Shown: positions 51,101 through 59,443 of the stretch, one piece after another
Position numbering within the stretch: position 1 is the first letter of the stretch
Layout: every line of letters begins with the position of its first letter
Assembly: GCF_030389965.1 (NCBI RefSeq)
Contig: NZ_CP128399.1
Location: 1,974,934-2,038,933 of the forward strand
Reading direction: 5' to 3'
DNA from: Candidatus Chlorohelix allophototropha
Lineage (GTDB): Bacteria; Chloroflexota; Chloroflexia; Chloroheliales; Chloroheliaceae
DNA: 64,000 nt
The notes under the pieces: model-generated
Told to the model about the DNA's origin: nothing
Databases searched by the model: none
The model's input: the letters and a program-made list of their open reading frames with translations, nothing else
Made by a program: the position numbers and the translations under genes

Positions 51101-52487
51101 TATACCTTATGAACAGGGTTTGGCTTTCTATAATCTCGGTCAACCTGCCGAAGCGTTGAAAGCCTTGCAGCAGGTTGCCAAACTTAAGCCTGATGCTTAC
51201 CCTTATGCCCACTACTTGATAGGGCGTATTCTTCAGGATAGTTATAGCAACCCGTCCCAAGCGGTAACTGAATATCTGAATACGGTTAAGCAGGATGATG
51301 GGCAATTTCAAGCGTGGCTAAAATTGGCGCAATATTATAGCCAGGTAAATAATCTGGATGAAGCCATAAAAGCTTATGAAAAAGTGTTAAAGTATGACCC
51401 CAAGAACTATGTTGCTGCTTATAGCGAAGGTTTGTTGTGGGAGGTTAAGAAGCAGAGTGATACTGCCGAACGCTACTATCGGCAAGCAATTGAGCTACAA
51501 CCCGGTTTGGTAAACGCCTATACCCAATTATCTCGTCTTTTGGCGAGTAAAAATAGCGGCAATTCTCAGCAAGAGGCTATTACGATGGCTCAAGTTGCTT
51601 CACGTTTGGATGCTAACAACCCTCAAACCTATGACGCGCTTGGCTATGCTTATCTCCAAACAGGGGATTATCGCAACGCTATTCAAGCGTTTGATAAAAC
51701 CGTGTCGCTGAATGCGAACTATCTTGAAGGATATTATCTTCGTGCCACTGCTTATATCGCCTTGAAACAATATGACCGTGCCCAGACAGATATTAATCAG
51801 GTAATCCGTTTGAAACCGGAAGACCCTAACTATTATTTAATTCTAGGGCAAATTGTGGAGGCGCGTGGTAATGGCGAAGAAGCGCTGGTGGCTTATGATA
51901 AGGCTTTGAACCTTAAATTAACTAATCCCTCCCCCGCTTATGTCGGTATCGGCAATGTATATCTTGCCAGAGGTCAGATGGCGGTTGCTCGTACCAATTA
52001 TCAGAAAGCAGTAGCTGCCGATCCCAATAATCTTGATGCAAATTACCAACTTGCCAGCGCATACTTTTTGGAGGGTAAATTTGACCAAGCTACCACCGAG
52101 TTTGAAAAAGTGGTTAAACGCCAGAATGATCGTGGGCTTGCTTGGTATTATCTAGGGCTATTGTATTCACGCCAGAATAGAGTTGACAATGCGCTGCAAG
52201 CCTTTAAGAACGCCGTTCAATTCGACCCTAACCGGGTAGAAGCCCATTACGAATTGGGAAATGCTTTCCGGGTCAAAGATCAGCGTGAACAGGCTCAGGC
52301 AGAATATGATGCCACCCTTAAATTGAACCCAACTTTTTACCCTGCTTATCTGCAAAAAGGCTTGGTACTTGAAAGCTTTGGTCACTATGATGATGCCCGC
52401 ACCGCTTTAAGTCAGGCTTTGAGAAGTAGCGACCCAATAATCAACCAGCAAGCCCGCGATGCACTTACTCGTATTGGTAATCAATAA
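48108..52487 (+). CDS. Giant TPR-repeat membrane protein (1459 aa)
   Basis: The N-terminal membrane helix at about 3-26 is followed by an Arg-rich cytosolic stretch and a long disordered region (to about 375) with a Gly/Asn-rich run near 275-295. A second membrane helix lies at about 384-405. A mixed domain (410-530, LGPLGQGETYRSFQVG, then LQRTKADTALYGYL) is followed by about 20 TPR-like units to the end, with the usual A-x3-Y/F-x-A-L...P spacing (KAYEKVLKYDPKNYVAAY). TPR arrays mediate protein contacts, here probably on the outer face, in envelope assembly. I recognise no specific partner. An IS701-like element begins 44 bases after the stop. Confidence 0.87.
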   Translation: MLNSLLFIILLPVIVTLLVVALLIFRRRRKVLARPELEIEDNPLLENDNTTDIPRNTQQLNPTLVNRSATQLTGMFGTIRGRATRPRRIRPEVRPRDPDRNVPKLTPRALRRAGLRSRVFKITDEQILATSGYAITDDVQKLPTIDPQFSFESTGFDLPQSLNEFGAVVSPSVITGRLYTGGSQFGKATFQTTAGREFVERGTDVGFDYESIPSLDYEKFADKSVHKELDFELEYASHPYTSFFSGVSGSGMLPFSGRLFERTEQGRDFVISGGSNGNGHYQNGKNGNGLHVVGEPALEMDIQDFFYRMGKGIVLDEPLPPEEVEVAPAYEPMVREPLFNYGYTGTIGFFTRPTAERRRLRRLISRDPLAPFRALFRQRNRKSIVTVFLGSLFVIFTIIFGLVFLSKQIDRAPLDTFSVVLGPLGQGETYRSFQVGREISVSLQKALVTSAGADVRFADNTVENEQQALRELQRTKADTALYGYLDDANQVHMQVLLAPNGPFDPGGGGRIAVELYSFEPTRLSFIFPLDSKAVEQLVMALSNYYSGNYDLAGAQFQATSQTLGQQDIPELHMLAGISFQLLRSFDGAVREYDTALTMIREKRNPLNLDPDQVTSNRAFALLNLPDHLPEVTNTLLQLSTNHPDNPHMLSNYFYLQLDRANGLNNEQLLLDMSAKLSAALVKYPDFWAGYYYLGVAYYGLKDYNQAEAAFTTVEKLKPEYPPAYNMLGMVLLDRYYQFYLGRTTSESAVLLDNARTQLQSGFDRANTRRERTSAYANAVRQTQDRNKLVPALEEFARIASGEADQAKFGLARDILERGRIEGNKVGNVFDQALRWLKSEKTALEDARERFQQITNDRKEFGDGYFYLGEAYYLLGDVNNANANYELAKSKPNPRVLYYSTVAEHLVKQDKKQEAVAQIQDYTKKYPNSSEGYVALADLYLKISQPQDALNAAAEAVRRNNRDPYTYLVQARAQIAVGRNKDADTSFQRASQLEPNNPDIPYEQGLAFYNLGQPAEALKALQQVAKLKPDAYPYAHYLIGRILQDSYSNPSQAVTEYLNTVKQDDGQFQAWLKLAQYYSQVNNLDEAIKAYEKVLKYDPKNYVAAYSEGLLWEVKKQSDTAERYYRQAIELQPGLVNAYTQLSRLLASKNSGNSQQEAITMAQVASRLDANNPQTYDALGYAYLQTGDYRNAIQAFDKTVSLNANYLEGYYLRATAYIALKQYDRAQTDINQVIRLKPEDPNYYLILGQIVEARGNGEEALVAYDKALNLKLTNPSPAYVGIGNVYLARGQMAVARTNYQKAVAADPNNLDANYQLASAYFLEGKFDQATTEFEKVVKRQNDRGLAWYYLGLLYSRQNRVDNALQAFKNAVQFDPNRVEAHYELGNAFRVKDQREQAQAEYDATLKLNPTFYPAYLQKGLVLESFGHYDDARTALSQALRSSDPIINQQARDALTRIGNQ

Positions 52488-52531
52488 GTAGTTTCCACTC
52501 ATCAGAATCCCCCAATTGTGGCTGTATTAAT

Positions 52532-54031
52532 TTTGACGTTTAGATAAACCAAAGGGCAAGCAGTGTTGGCACAACTTGCCCAGACGAGTAATGTTCTAAT
52601 TGAGAAAGGACACTACTCGTATGAACCTTAACACACTTAAAGAATTTCGGCACGAAATCTATGACTGCTTTGAATACGCCAGTGACGCATTGTTTAATCT
52701 GGCGGATGCCCTTATGACAGAAAGCCAGGCTCAATCGGTACTGGAACTGACCCTTTCGCCCAATTTTGAGCGAAAATGGCCCAGTTTGTATGAGGCTTTG
52801 CAAATGGGTCAAGTTAACCAAACTCGCTTCGAGCAAACCATGGTGCGCTACGCCCCTCATCCCTTCGATGGTGAAAGATTGGTACTGGCAGTGGATGCTA
52901 CCAATATCGAGCGACCCTTTAGCACTACATCTGCAGATCGTGGCTGGCTTTACAAACACAATCTGCCCAATTGTGATAAGCCCGTGACCGTGGGTTGGCA
53001 ATTCTCGACCGTGGTGGTGGTGCCGGCTCAAACCAGTAGCCATACATACATTGTCTCCAACCGCAGGATCAAAACCAGTCAAACACCAGCAGAGGTAGCC
53101 AGCCAGCAACTGAGCGAATTGCGCCCATATTTTGCTGAAAGACCGCTCAATCTGGGAGACCGGTACTACCCCACCAAAGCATTTATTCAAAATAGCAGTA
53201 AGGACTATGACTTGCTGCTGCGGCTCAAGTCTAACCGAGTATTCTATCGAAAAGTGGTGAGAGATGAGCAGAAACGAGGTCGCGGCGCTCCCGCTAAACA
53301 CGGTGCTCGTTTCCAATGTAATGATCCCAATACGCACGGTTTGCCGCAGCGAGTGTGGGTTGGGACGGACGAAAATGGACACAAACTGGTAGTAAGCGCA
53401 TGGACTGAGCTGCATTTGAGGGAAGCACCTGAACTGGCACTGAGCATAATCCGAATACAGCGTGAGGCAGCCAGTGGTAAAACCCATGACCCTCTGGAAA
53501 GTTGGTATGTGTGGTCGGGTCAAACTGAGCTTGACCTGACGCAAGTCTGGTCGTATTACAAGAGGCGTTACTCGATAGAACACGGCTATCGTTTTGACAA
53601 ACAAGATTTGTTGTGGGAAAAACCACGCTTGCGCTATCCGAGCCAGTTTGAGTTGTGGACGGCGATAGTCAGTTTGGTACACGACGAATTGCAAATCGCT
53701 CAAGGCTTGGGCTTGGAAGTGTTGCGACCTTGGGAAAATAGTCAACGACAGCCAAGCCCTCAGCAAATTCGACGAGGCTTGTCCGGAATAATTGTGCAGT
53801 TGGGCAGTCCGGCCAAAGCCAGCAAAGTGCGAGGAAATGGGAAGGGTCGAGCGGTTGGCACCAAAGTAAGACCGGCTACCCGCTATAAGGTGGTCAAAAA
53901 GGGGTTTTCTACCTCTAATTTGACGAATATTCGCTGTTAAATTTGCTGGTAACTGGCTACAAACTGTCATTCTTTTGTAAGTTCCGATACGGGTTTCTAT
54001 TTCCTATAGCCCCGTTTATCTAAACGTCAAA
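52532..54031 (+). mobile_element. IS701-like insertion sequence
   Basis: 1500 bp with perfect 18-bp terminal inverted repeats TTTGACGTTTAGATAAAC. It is flanked by TTAAT on each side (52527-52531 and 54032-54036), a likely 5-bp duplication, though AT-rich flanks leave a base of doubt. It carries one intact transposase. It inserted between the giant TPR gene and a hypothetical gene without disrupting either coding region. Confidence 0.88.
52621..53940 (+). CDS. Transposase, IS701-like DDE type
   Basis: 439 residues from ATG 52621. The DDE core is visible: Asp in LVLAVDATNIERP, a second in LNLGDRYYPTK, and the Glu in KRRYSIEHGYRFDKQDLLW, where Y-x-R-x2-IE precedes F-D-K. The ends are basic and suited to DNA binding. 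The family is assigned by pattern; IS701-like is the best fit, with some likeness to other D-D-E families that share the GYRF-x-KQ block. The frame is intact. The long antisense reading frame through this gene is an artefact of its codon usage. Confidence 0.85.
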   Translation: MNLNTLKEFRHEIYDCFEYASDALFNLADALMTESQAQSVLELTLSPNFERKWPSLYEALQMGQVNQTRFEQTMVRYAPHPFDGERLVLAVDATNIERPFSTTSADRGWLYKHNLPNCDKPVTVGWQFSTVVVVPAQTSSHTYIVSNRRIKTSQTPAEVASQQLSELRPYFAERPLNLGDRYYPTKAFIQNSSKDYDLLLRLKSNRVFYRKVVRDEQKRGRGAPAKHGARFQCNDPNTHGLPQRVWVGTDENGHKLVVSAWTELHLREAPELALSIIRIQREAASGKTHDPLESWYVWSGQTELDLTQVWSYYKRRYSIEHGYRFDKQDLLWEKPRLRYPSQFELWTAIVSLVHDELQIAQGLGLEVLRPWENSQRQPSPQQIRRGLSGIIVQLGSPAKASKVRGNGKGRAVGTKVRPATRYKVVKKGFSTSNLTNIRC

Positions 54032-54189
54032 TTAATTAATAAGTGCAAAATATATATGAGTTAAATTTGCGTAGGGGTTGCGTTAACCTTGAAGTTCCGC
54101 TATATTTGTTAAAACATCCTTATCACTAAGTTTAATAATGACAAGGGGTAAAGCTAACTTTACTGAGGTTTGGGGTAGAGAATTAAAAA

Positions 54190-54681
54190 ATGCAATATGC
54201 TAATGATTCTTCAGGATTGCCTTCTCGCCTTGAAAGGCATACCGGTAATCTTCGACGCTTAGACTCAAGCGATTCTTCTGCGGGGAGTTGGCTGGCTGAG
54301 ATAAAAGCCGAATTAGAAGCCAAGAGACAGGCTGATGCTGTTTTACAGTACAGACGAGATGCGATGGTTACCCGTTTGATGTTTGAATTAAATCGGGTAC
54401 ATTGTGTTGAACTGCTTGAGGAAATGAATCGTGAATTGCTTAATCGCGAGGGTAGGGTTGAGCCGGTTTATAATGAACGGCACGAATTATCACTAACTTG
54501 GCCCGTTCCGGGTGGCAGAAACCATATTAATGTAGGGGCTGATTTTGATGATGCTTCTGAGAGAATTTACTTGGTGGTTACCGGAAACCACATAAAGCAT
54601 ATACCCGTTGACGAAGCCGAGCTTAAAGCAGCCCTAATAGGCGCTTTCCGCAATCCTCAATTTGAGGTGTATCGCTGGTAA
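54190..54681 (+). CDS. Hypothetical protein (163 aa)
   Basis: 163 residues, soluble, acidic. A Ser-rich N-terminus (about 1-35) is followed by a charged helix (WLAEIKAELEAKRQAD), another helix with LMFELNRVHCVELL, then a beta-rich C-terminal half (LSLTWPVPGGRNHIN, RIYLVVTGNH). I recognise no family. The gene stands between the IS701-like element and a bidirectional terminator shared with bchF. A purine-rich stretch GGGGTAGAG lies 10-15 bases before the ATG. Confidence 0.65.
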   Translation: MQYANDSSGLPSRLERHTGNLRRLDSSDSSAGSWLAEIKAELEAKRQADAVLQYRRDAMVTRLMFELNRVHCVELLEEMNRELLNREGRVEPVYNERHELSLTWPVPGGRNHINVGADFDDASERIYLVVTGNHIKHIPVDEAELKAALIGAFRNPQFEVYRW

Positions 54682-54736
54682 TTAAGAACAGAAACCTGTT
54701 TAACGATAATTAAAAGCAAAATCCCATAAAAATAAA

Positions 54737-54781
54737 CGAAAGTGGCTAGCCCTACTCTAGGGGTTAGCCACTTTCGTTTTT
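54737..54781. terminator. Bidirectional terminator between the hypothetical gene and bchF
   Basis: A long stem (CGAAAGTGGCTA ... TAGCCACTTTCG with CCC/GGG inside) is followed by TTTTT to the right and preceded by AAAAATAAA to the left, so it serves both convergent genes. Confidence 0.9.
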
Positions 54782-54806
54782 ATACCTTGTAGAACTGATT
54801 TTTACT

Positions 54807-55274
54807 TCAGTCTTGCGCTAATGCCGGAACGCTTTGCTTGTTAGCCCGATTCTTCAGGGCTTTAATAATATACTGAATAGCGTTAACCAGCACTGTAAAG
54901 TAGGCGACCAATATCAGTATCAACAGAGCCTTGTGATCTACACCAGTTACTAGCGCCATTACATAAAGAGTATGCAATATAAGAACAATGGTTGATACTA
55001 CATCTTCCCAGAAAAACTCGCGGGATAGGTAGTAAGCCCCAATAACTTCTTTCTCCCAGAACATTCCGGTTATGAACATGAAATACAGGAATGCAGTTTT
55101 GAAGATAATGGTAAAGTTGGTTACATCAAACAGTTTATCGGTAGTGAGCGTATAGATTACAAATCCCAAGCTGATGAAAAGTATCAACACCTGTATCGGC
55201 GCACCGATATACTGCACAATAGTCCATTTGCTTTTAGCTTTGCGTTCCATTTGTTCGGCAGAATAACGACTCAT
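54807..55274 (-). CDS. bchF: Bacteriochlorophyllide C3-vinyl hydratase (BchF/BchV family)
   Basis: 155 residues from ATG 55274, with an AAGGAG site 5 bases upstream; an upstream start at 55307 lacks one. Four membrane helices and the family's invariant segments are present: KWTIVQYIGAPIQVLIL, MFWEKEVIGAYYL, FFWEDVVSTIVL and the terminal NAIQYI. BchF/BchV (PF07284) hydrates the C3 vinyl group of chlorophyllide to hydroxyethyl in bacteriochlorophyll a or c synthesis, an inner-membrane step. This is the only photosynthesis gene in the window and is apparently monocistronic. Whether it is the BchF or the BchV paralogue cannot be told. The presence of this enzyme points to a phototrophic lineage. 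Confidence 0.88.
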   Translation of the reverse strand: MSRYSAEQMERKAKSKWTIVQYIGAPIQVLILFISLGFVIYTLTTDKLFDVTNFTIIFKTAFLYFMFITGMFWEKEVIGAYYLSREFFWEDVVSTIVLILHTLYVMALVTGVDHKALLILILVAYFTVLVNAIQYIIKALKNRANKQSVPALAQD

Positions 55275-55433
55275 AGCATCTCCTTCGGTTGAATTTTCAA
55301 ATCTCACAACTTATTGTGATGAATATACAACTAACAAAGACCTTAGAATGTAGCTGAGATTACAATTAATTGTTTGCTCGGTTTGTCGTTTGAGGAAAGA
55401 GGCGAGGAATGCACGGGGACTAGTTGATATGGA

Positions 55434-56114
55434 TTAATCTTTATACCCTGCTTTGTGTTTGAGCCGTTTTAATAAAAGCGCCGCTTCTCTCATTTTAGTA
55501 TCTCCGGCTTCAAACAGGATTTTTCGGTATTCTTCGATGGCGGTAATTGCTTCGGGTAACATGCTGGCTTTCTCGTATGCTATTCCGAGATTTGCCAAAG
55601 TATCAGCTACTGCTACCAATTCATCGGGTTGTACGCGCGCCAACATCAGTGCTTTCTGATAGTATTGCACCGCTTCAAGGGATTTGTTCTCATTTGAAAG
55701 TAATACGCCAAGCGTGTTCAAAGTAGAGTATGCTGTTTCGAAATCTAGCCCATCGAGGTTATTTGCGGCAGCAGCCAGATATTTAACCGCTTCTTCATTA
55801 TCTGCTATTCCCGCGTAGGCAAAACCGAGGGTGATGTACAAAGTCTGTATATTTCCCGATTCACCTAATTGTATAGCAAGCTCAAGGGCGCACTGAAAAT
55901 CCTCGATTGCTCCGCTCAGGTCATTGCTTTCTTGGCGCACTAACCCGGCGTAATAGTGGGCTTCTAGTTCTTTCTCAAACCATCCTTCGGCGGCTGCCAT
56001 TGCTGCCGCTTCGTGGTACAGGGCTGTGGCAGATTTAAATTGCTTTTTGGCACGCAATTCTTCCGCCTTTTTGTACTTTTCTTCAAGATATTTATTGAGA
56101 ACTTCCTTTTCCAT
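55434..56114 (-). CDS. TPR-repeat protein, 5' region displaced by IS copy B
   Basis: 226 residues from the native ATG 56114, rich in TPR-like helix pairs (YKKAEELRAKKQFKSATALY, then AIEDFQCALELAIQLG and AVQYYQKALMLA). It is a cytosolic scaffold-type protein with no other domain. The IS inserted so that the target duplication contains this ATG, and its upstream promoter now lies beyond the element. The frame continues 6 codons into the IS to a TTG (56132) directly after the transposase stop, with AGAGGA about 7 bases upstream. Translation could restart there on the transposase message. The gene is probably misexpressed rather than null. Confidence 0.8.
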   Translation of the reverse strand: MEKEVLNKYLEEKYKKAEELRAKKQFKSATALYHEAAAMAAAEGWFEKELEAHYYAGLVRQESNDLSGAIEDFQCALELAIQLGESGNIQTLYITLGFAYAGIADNEEAVKYLAAAANNLDGLDFETAYSTLNTLGVLLSNENKSLEAVQYYQKALMLARVQPDELVAVADTLANLGIAYEKASMLPEAITAIEEYRKILFEAGDTKMREAALLLKRLKHKAGYKD

Positions 56115-56115
56115 A

Positions 56116-57332
56116 TTTGCTACCGTACACAATTAGAAATCCTCTAAAAGAAAAGGGATAAAGGCGACTGGTAAGGGTAAATGTTCATTCAAAAAATGCT
56201 CAAGCAGGTTCAAACCTAAATTGAACAGGCTCAAATCCAGTCGTTCGGTGCGATGAATGACCCGGTTCCAGCCTTCAGCTAAAGCTATCGTACCCAGATG
56301 TACAATCCAAAGATAAGCCAGACAAGCCGCTAACAATAACCTTTCTAGCCGTTTAGGGTCATCCAAATGGCTCTTGTCCAGCCGAAACCCTCGGCTCTTG
56401 CTATCGGAAAAGAAGGTTTCAATCCTAAACCTCTTTTTGTAGTACCGGATTGCTTCCTGGGCTAGAGCCAAATTACTCACCAGATAAAGTGGCTCACGGT
56501 AAGGCTTTTGCCAGACCGCTATGACCAGTACTGGTCCGTACTCGTGTTTGCTGAATGCTACGCCGCTCTGACTCACTACCTGACCAGGCTGAACCCCTAA
56601 CTTACTGATGGCATAATGAGCTTGTTCATCCAACCAGACCTGGCTATTTTTAGCAGTACGACAGACATACTGCCAACCGTAATAATCTAACCGTCTTAAC
56701 AAACGACAGCCATCGAATTCACCATCACCCAAAAAGACTACTTGGCTACCAGACGGAACCAACGAGTGAACTTGCTTTAACAATCTGATGTGCAAAGCTT
56801 GAGCTAAATGTCCCTTTTTAGCCTTAACCACCAACCAACCCAAAGGTAAAGCCCGCCCCTGATATACTACACTGATTACTAAGCCCATTCCACCAGCACC
56901 AACCTGACTGCCATCTATCACCAGTACCAGTGGACAATGACACAGGCTACTCAGCAATTGTTTGGCGAAAGGAGCATACACCACTTTTTGGTTAAAGTTA
57001 TCATTTTTGAGCAATCGGCGCATTCGGATGATGCGGCTTTCCCGTTTAGTTTTATCTGGCACTTTGGCGGCGATATTAGGCAACGCACTATGCCGACTAC
57101 CTACAATCCCACTGATCACCATCGCTAGAATTGTTAAATATTGTAATTCGCGCCCCTGCGCTTGTGGGTGGAGTTGCAACAATTGCTGTTTTATGGCACG
57201 ATGTCGGCGAAGGTTGTCACTCATTTTGGTATCCTTTTGCTTTCTACTTTGGTCGGTAAGAAAACTACAGTTTACCACTCTGCCTCAACCTTCTCCTCCT
57301 TTTCCTCTCCTTTATATCTGTACGGTAGCAAA
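56116..57332 (-). mobile_element. Complete IS4-family insertion sequence, copy B
   Basis: 1217 bp, identical in length, terminal repeats (TTTGCTACCGTACA) and encoded protein to copy A, in opposite orientation. It is flanked by the 8-bp duplication TTTCCATA (56108-56115 and 57333-57340). It sits at the start codon of the TPR gene. The intact protein and clean duplications indicate recent movement. Confidence 0.95.
56133..57224 (-). CDS. IS4-family transposase (copy B)
   Basis: 363 residues, identical in translation to copy A (start ATG 57224). The catalytic Asp residues are in LVLVIDGSQVG and VFLGDGEFDG, and the YREK block is complete. Its stop TAA directly precedes a TTG in frame with the following TPR gene, which could give re-initiation. 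Outward transcription from the element may therefore drive the neighbour. Confidence 0.93.
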   Translation of the reverse strand: MSDNLRRHRAIKQQLLQLHPQAQGRELQYLTILAMVISGIVGSRHSALPNIAAKVPDKTKRESRIIRMRRLLKNDNFNQKVVYAPFAKQLLSSLCHCPLVLVIDGSQVGAGGMGLVISVVYQGRALPLGWLVVKAKKGHLAQALHIRLLKQVHSLVPSGSQVVFLGDGEFDGCRLLRRLDYYGWQYVCRTAKNSQVWLDEQAHYAISKLGVQPGQVVSQSGVAFSKHEYGPVLVIAVWQKPYREPLYLVSNLALAQEAIRYYKKRFRIETFFSDSKSRGFRLDKSHLDDPKRLERLLLAACLAYLWIVHLGTIALAEGWNRVIHRTERLDLSLFNLGLNLLEHFLNEHLPLPVAFIPFLLEDF

Positions 57333-57345
57333 TTTCCATAACCAT

Positions 57346-57351
57346 ATTATA
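57346..57351 (-). promoter_or_regulatory. Displaced -10 element of the TPR gene
   Basis: Minus-strand TATAAT lies 6 bases before the duplicated ATG-containing TSD (57337-57339 reads ATG). Before insertion the -10 box would have ended 6 bases before the start codon, implying a leaderless message. No convincing -35 is seen 17 bases further up. The IS now separates it from its gene. Confidence 0.45.
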
Positions 57352-57428
57352 CACCTTACTAATGATTGACAGCACGCTCAAGGATGGTATCATTTCCATA
57401 TTGTTGTATTGGAGAAAGGAAAGCTACA

Positions 57429-59294
57429 ATGTCTCGACCCCTCTGGCTAGCTAGTGTCCATCATGATGGTTCGTCCATGTATCTATTTGCTGATAAACCT
57501 AAAATCGGCGATAGCGTTACAGTACGACTACGCGCCGGGCTGACTGCACCTATAGAGAAAGTTTATCTGCGTACTGCTCCAGATGGTGAGCAGGAAATTG
57601 TGCCTATGCATTTGGTGACAGCAACCGACAATTGTCGTTGGTGGGAAGTAACCTTAAAACTGCGAATGCCTCGCACCGGCTACCGCTTTTTGATTAGCAC
57701 TGCGGAGGGTGGTTGGTGGTACAACGCCGCCGGAATTACGCGCTATAATCCTACTGATATTCGCGATTTCAAACTCATTGCCGGTTACCATGCGCCCGCT
57801 TGGGTTCGACACTCAACTTTTTATCAGATATTTCCCGACCGCTTTTATGATGGTGACTCCACCAGCAATGTACATTCCGGTGAATATACTGCACAGGGTA
57901 AACCTGTTGTCGCCAGAGTATGGGGAGAGCGCCCCCACACGCATCAAGAAGGGGGCGGCTACGAGTTTTTCGGGGGCGATTTACAAGGAATTGCGCAACG
58001 TTTGGATTATTTGCAAGATTTAGGTATTACCGCGCTGTATTTGAACCCCATTTTCACCTCGCCGAGCAACCACAAATACGATGTGGCAGATTATTATGAG
58101 GTGGACAAACACTTCGGCGGCAATGCGGCGCTGGTAGCTTTGCGGCGCGCTCTAGATGAACGTGGGATGCGTCTTATGCTGGATATAGTGCCAAACCATG
58201 TCAGCGCCACCCATCCTTGGTTTCTGGCGGCACAGACTAATCTACAAGCCGATACCGCCGAGTTTTTCACCTTTCGCCGCCATCCCAATGAATACGAGTC
58301 GTGGTTGGGGGTAAGAACCTTGCCTAAGCTAAATTATAATAGCTCTAAGCTGCGCCGCCTTATGTTTGAGAGTAAGGAGGCGATAATGCGCTACTGGTTG
58401 CGCAAACCATACCGTATTGATGGTTGGCGGGTGGATGTAGCAAATATGATGGGTCGGCAAGGCGAAATACAGCTTGGCAACAAAATCGGCAGAGCAATGC
58501 GCCGCGCTGTTAAACAAGAATCGCCGGAGATGTATCTGCTGGGCGAACATTTCTTTGACGGTACGTCCCACCTTCAGGGTGATGAACTTGATGCCAGCAT
58601 GAATTATCAGGGCTTTACTTTTCCGCTTTGGCATTGGCTGGCTGCTTTTGAAACTCCTTCAATTTGGAGGCGGGAGTGGGAAGATAATGTGCCGCTGCCT
58701 GCCGCTGAAATGGCGGCTCAATGGCTTGAATTTATGTCGGCTGTGCCTTGGCAAATTGTAGCGCAGCAATTCAATCTGCTCGACAGCCACGATACGCCCC
58801 GCATACTCTCTATAGTAGGCAATGATCCGGTGCGTGTGAAAATTGCTTCCACCCTCCAATTTACCTTTCCCGGTACACCCTGCCTGTACTATGGCGATGA
58901 GATCGGGTTGGAGGGAGCAGGTGATCCTGATAACCGCCGTTGTATGGTCTGGGATGAGAGCAAATGGAATCTTGATTTGCGTGAACATTATCGCCAGTTA
59001 ACCAGATTGCGCAAAGAATCGACTGCATTACAAGCGGGCGGTTTTCAGATAATCTATGCTCAAGATGAGACGGTGGCATATCAGCGTGAGGCTGAAGCTG
59101 AAGGTTTGCTGGTGGTAGCGCGGCGCAGCGATGATGGGCTGAAAGCGTTGCCTGTTGCTCATACTAATCTGACAGATGGCATGCAACTGGTAGAATATTT
59201 CAGTGGCGCGAGCGCAATGGTCGGTGAAGGGCTGTTACCGCTAACTACTTTGCCGAGCGTAGGGGCGCAGATTTGGATTTATAAGTCAAAGTAA
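57429..59294 (+). CDS. GH13 alpha-amylase-family enzyme (neopullulanase/maltogenic-amylase-like)
   Basis: 621 residues from ATG 57429, with GGAGAAAGG before it. The N-terminal beta domain (about 1-110) resembles CBM34. The TIM barrel then has all four conserved regions: LDIVPNHV (I), GWRVDVANMM with the nucleophile Asp near 333 (II), LLGEHFFDG with the acid Glu near 372 (III), and NLLDSHDTP near 451 (IV). YQIFPDRF starts the catalytic domain. It cleaves alpha-1,4 (and perhaps alpha-1,6) bonds of maltodextrins, glycogen or pullulan, inside the cell as no signal peptide is seen. It stands alone, about 100 bases from the IS. Confidence 0.93.
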   Translation: MSRPLWLASVHHDGSSMYLFADKPKIGDSVTVRLRAGLTAPIEKVYLRTAPDGEQEIVPMHLVTATDNCRWWEVTLKLRMPRTGYRFLISTAEGGWWYNAAGITRYNPTDIRDFKLIAGYHAPAWVRHSTFYQIFPDRFYDGDSTSNVHSGEYTAQGKPVVARVWGERPHTHQEGGGYEFFGGDLQGIAQRLDYLQDLGITALYLNPIFTSPSNHKYDVADYYEVDKHFGGNAALVALRRALDERGMRLMLDIVPNHVSATHPWFLAAQTNLQADTAEFFTFRRHPNEYESWLGVRTLPKLNYNSSKLRRLMFESKEAIMRYWLRKPYRIDGWRVDVANMMGRQGEIQLGNKIGRAMRRAVKQESPEMYLLGEHFFDGTSHLQGDELDASMNYQGFTFPLWHWLAAFETPSIWRREWEDNVPLPAAEMAAQWLEFMSAVPWQIVAQQFNLLDSHDTPRILSIVGNDPVRVKIASTLQFTFPGTPCLYYGDEIGLEGAGDPDNRRCMVWDESKWNLDLREHYRQLTRLRKESTALQAGGFQIIYAQDETVAYQREAEAEGLLVVARRSDDGLKALPVAHTNLTDGMQLVEYFSGASAMVGEGLLPLTTLPSVGAQIWIYKSK

Positions 59295-59443
59295 ATCATT
59301 TATATGGATAAGCCTTATCTAAAAGATGGATAAAACCGAAATGTGCTAACCGAGCTTGTGAAATCGCTAAAATGCGGCAGCTTTCGAGGCTTTGCAACTA
59401 TGGGCGCAATATCGCCCTAAATTTTAACAAGGGATAAAGCAAA

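Noticed and set aside
52540-53970. 476-codon open frame antisense to the IS701-like transposase
   Set aside because: It covers almost the entire transposase in the opposite strand, has no family features, and its length comes from the codon bias of the real gene. The sense frame has the DDE motifs and sits between perfect inverted repeats.
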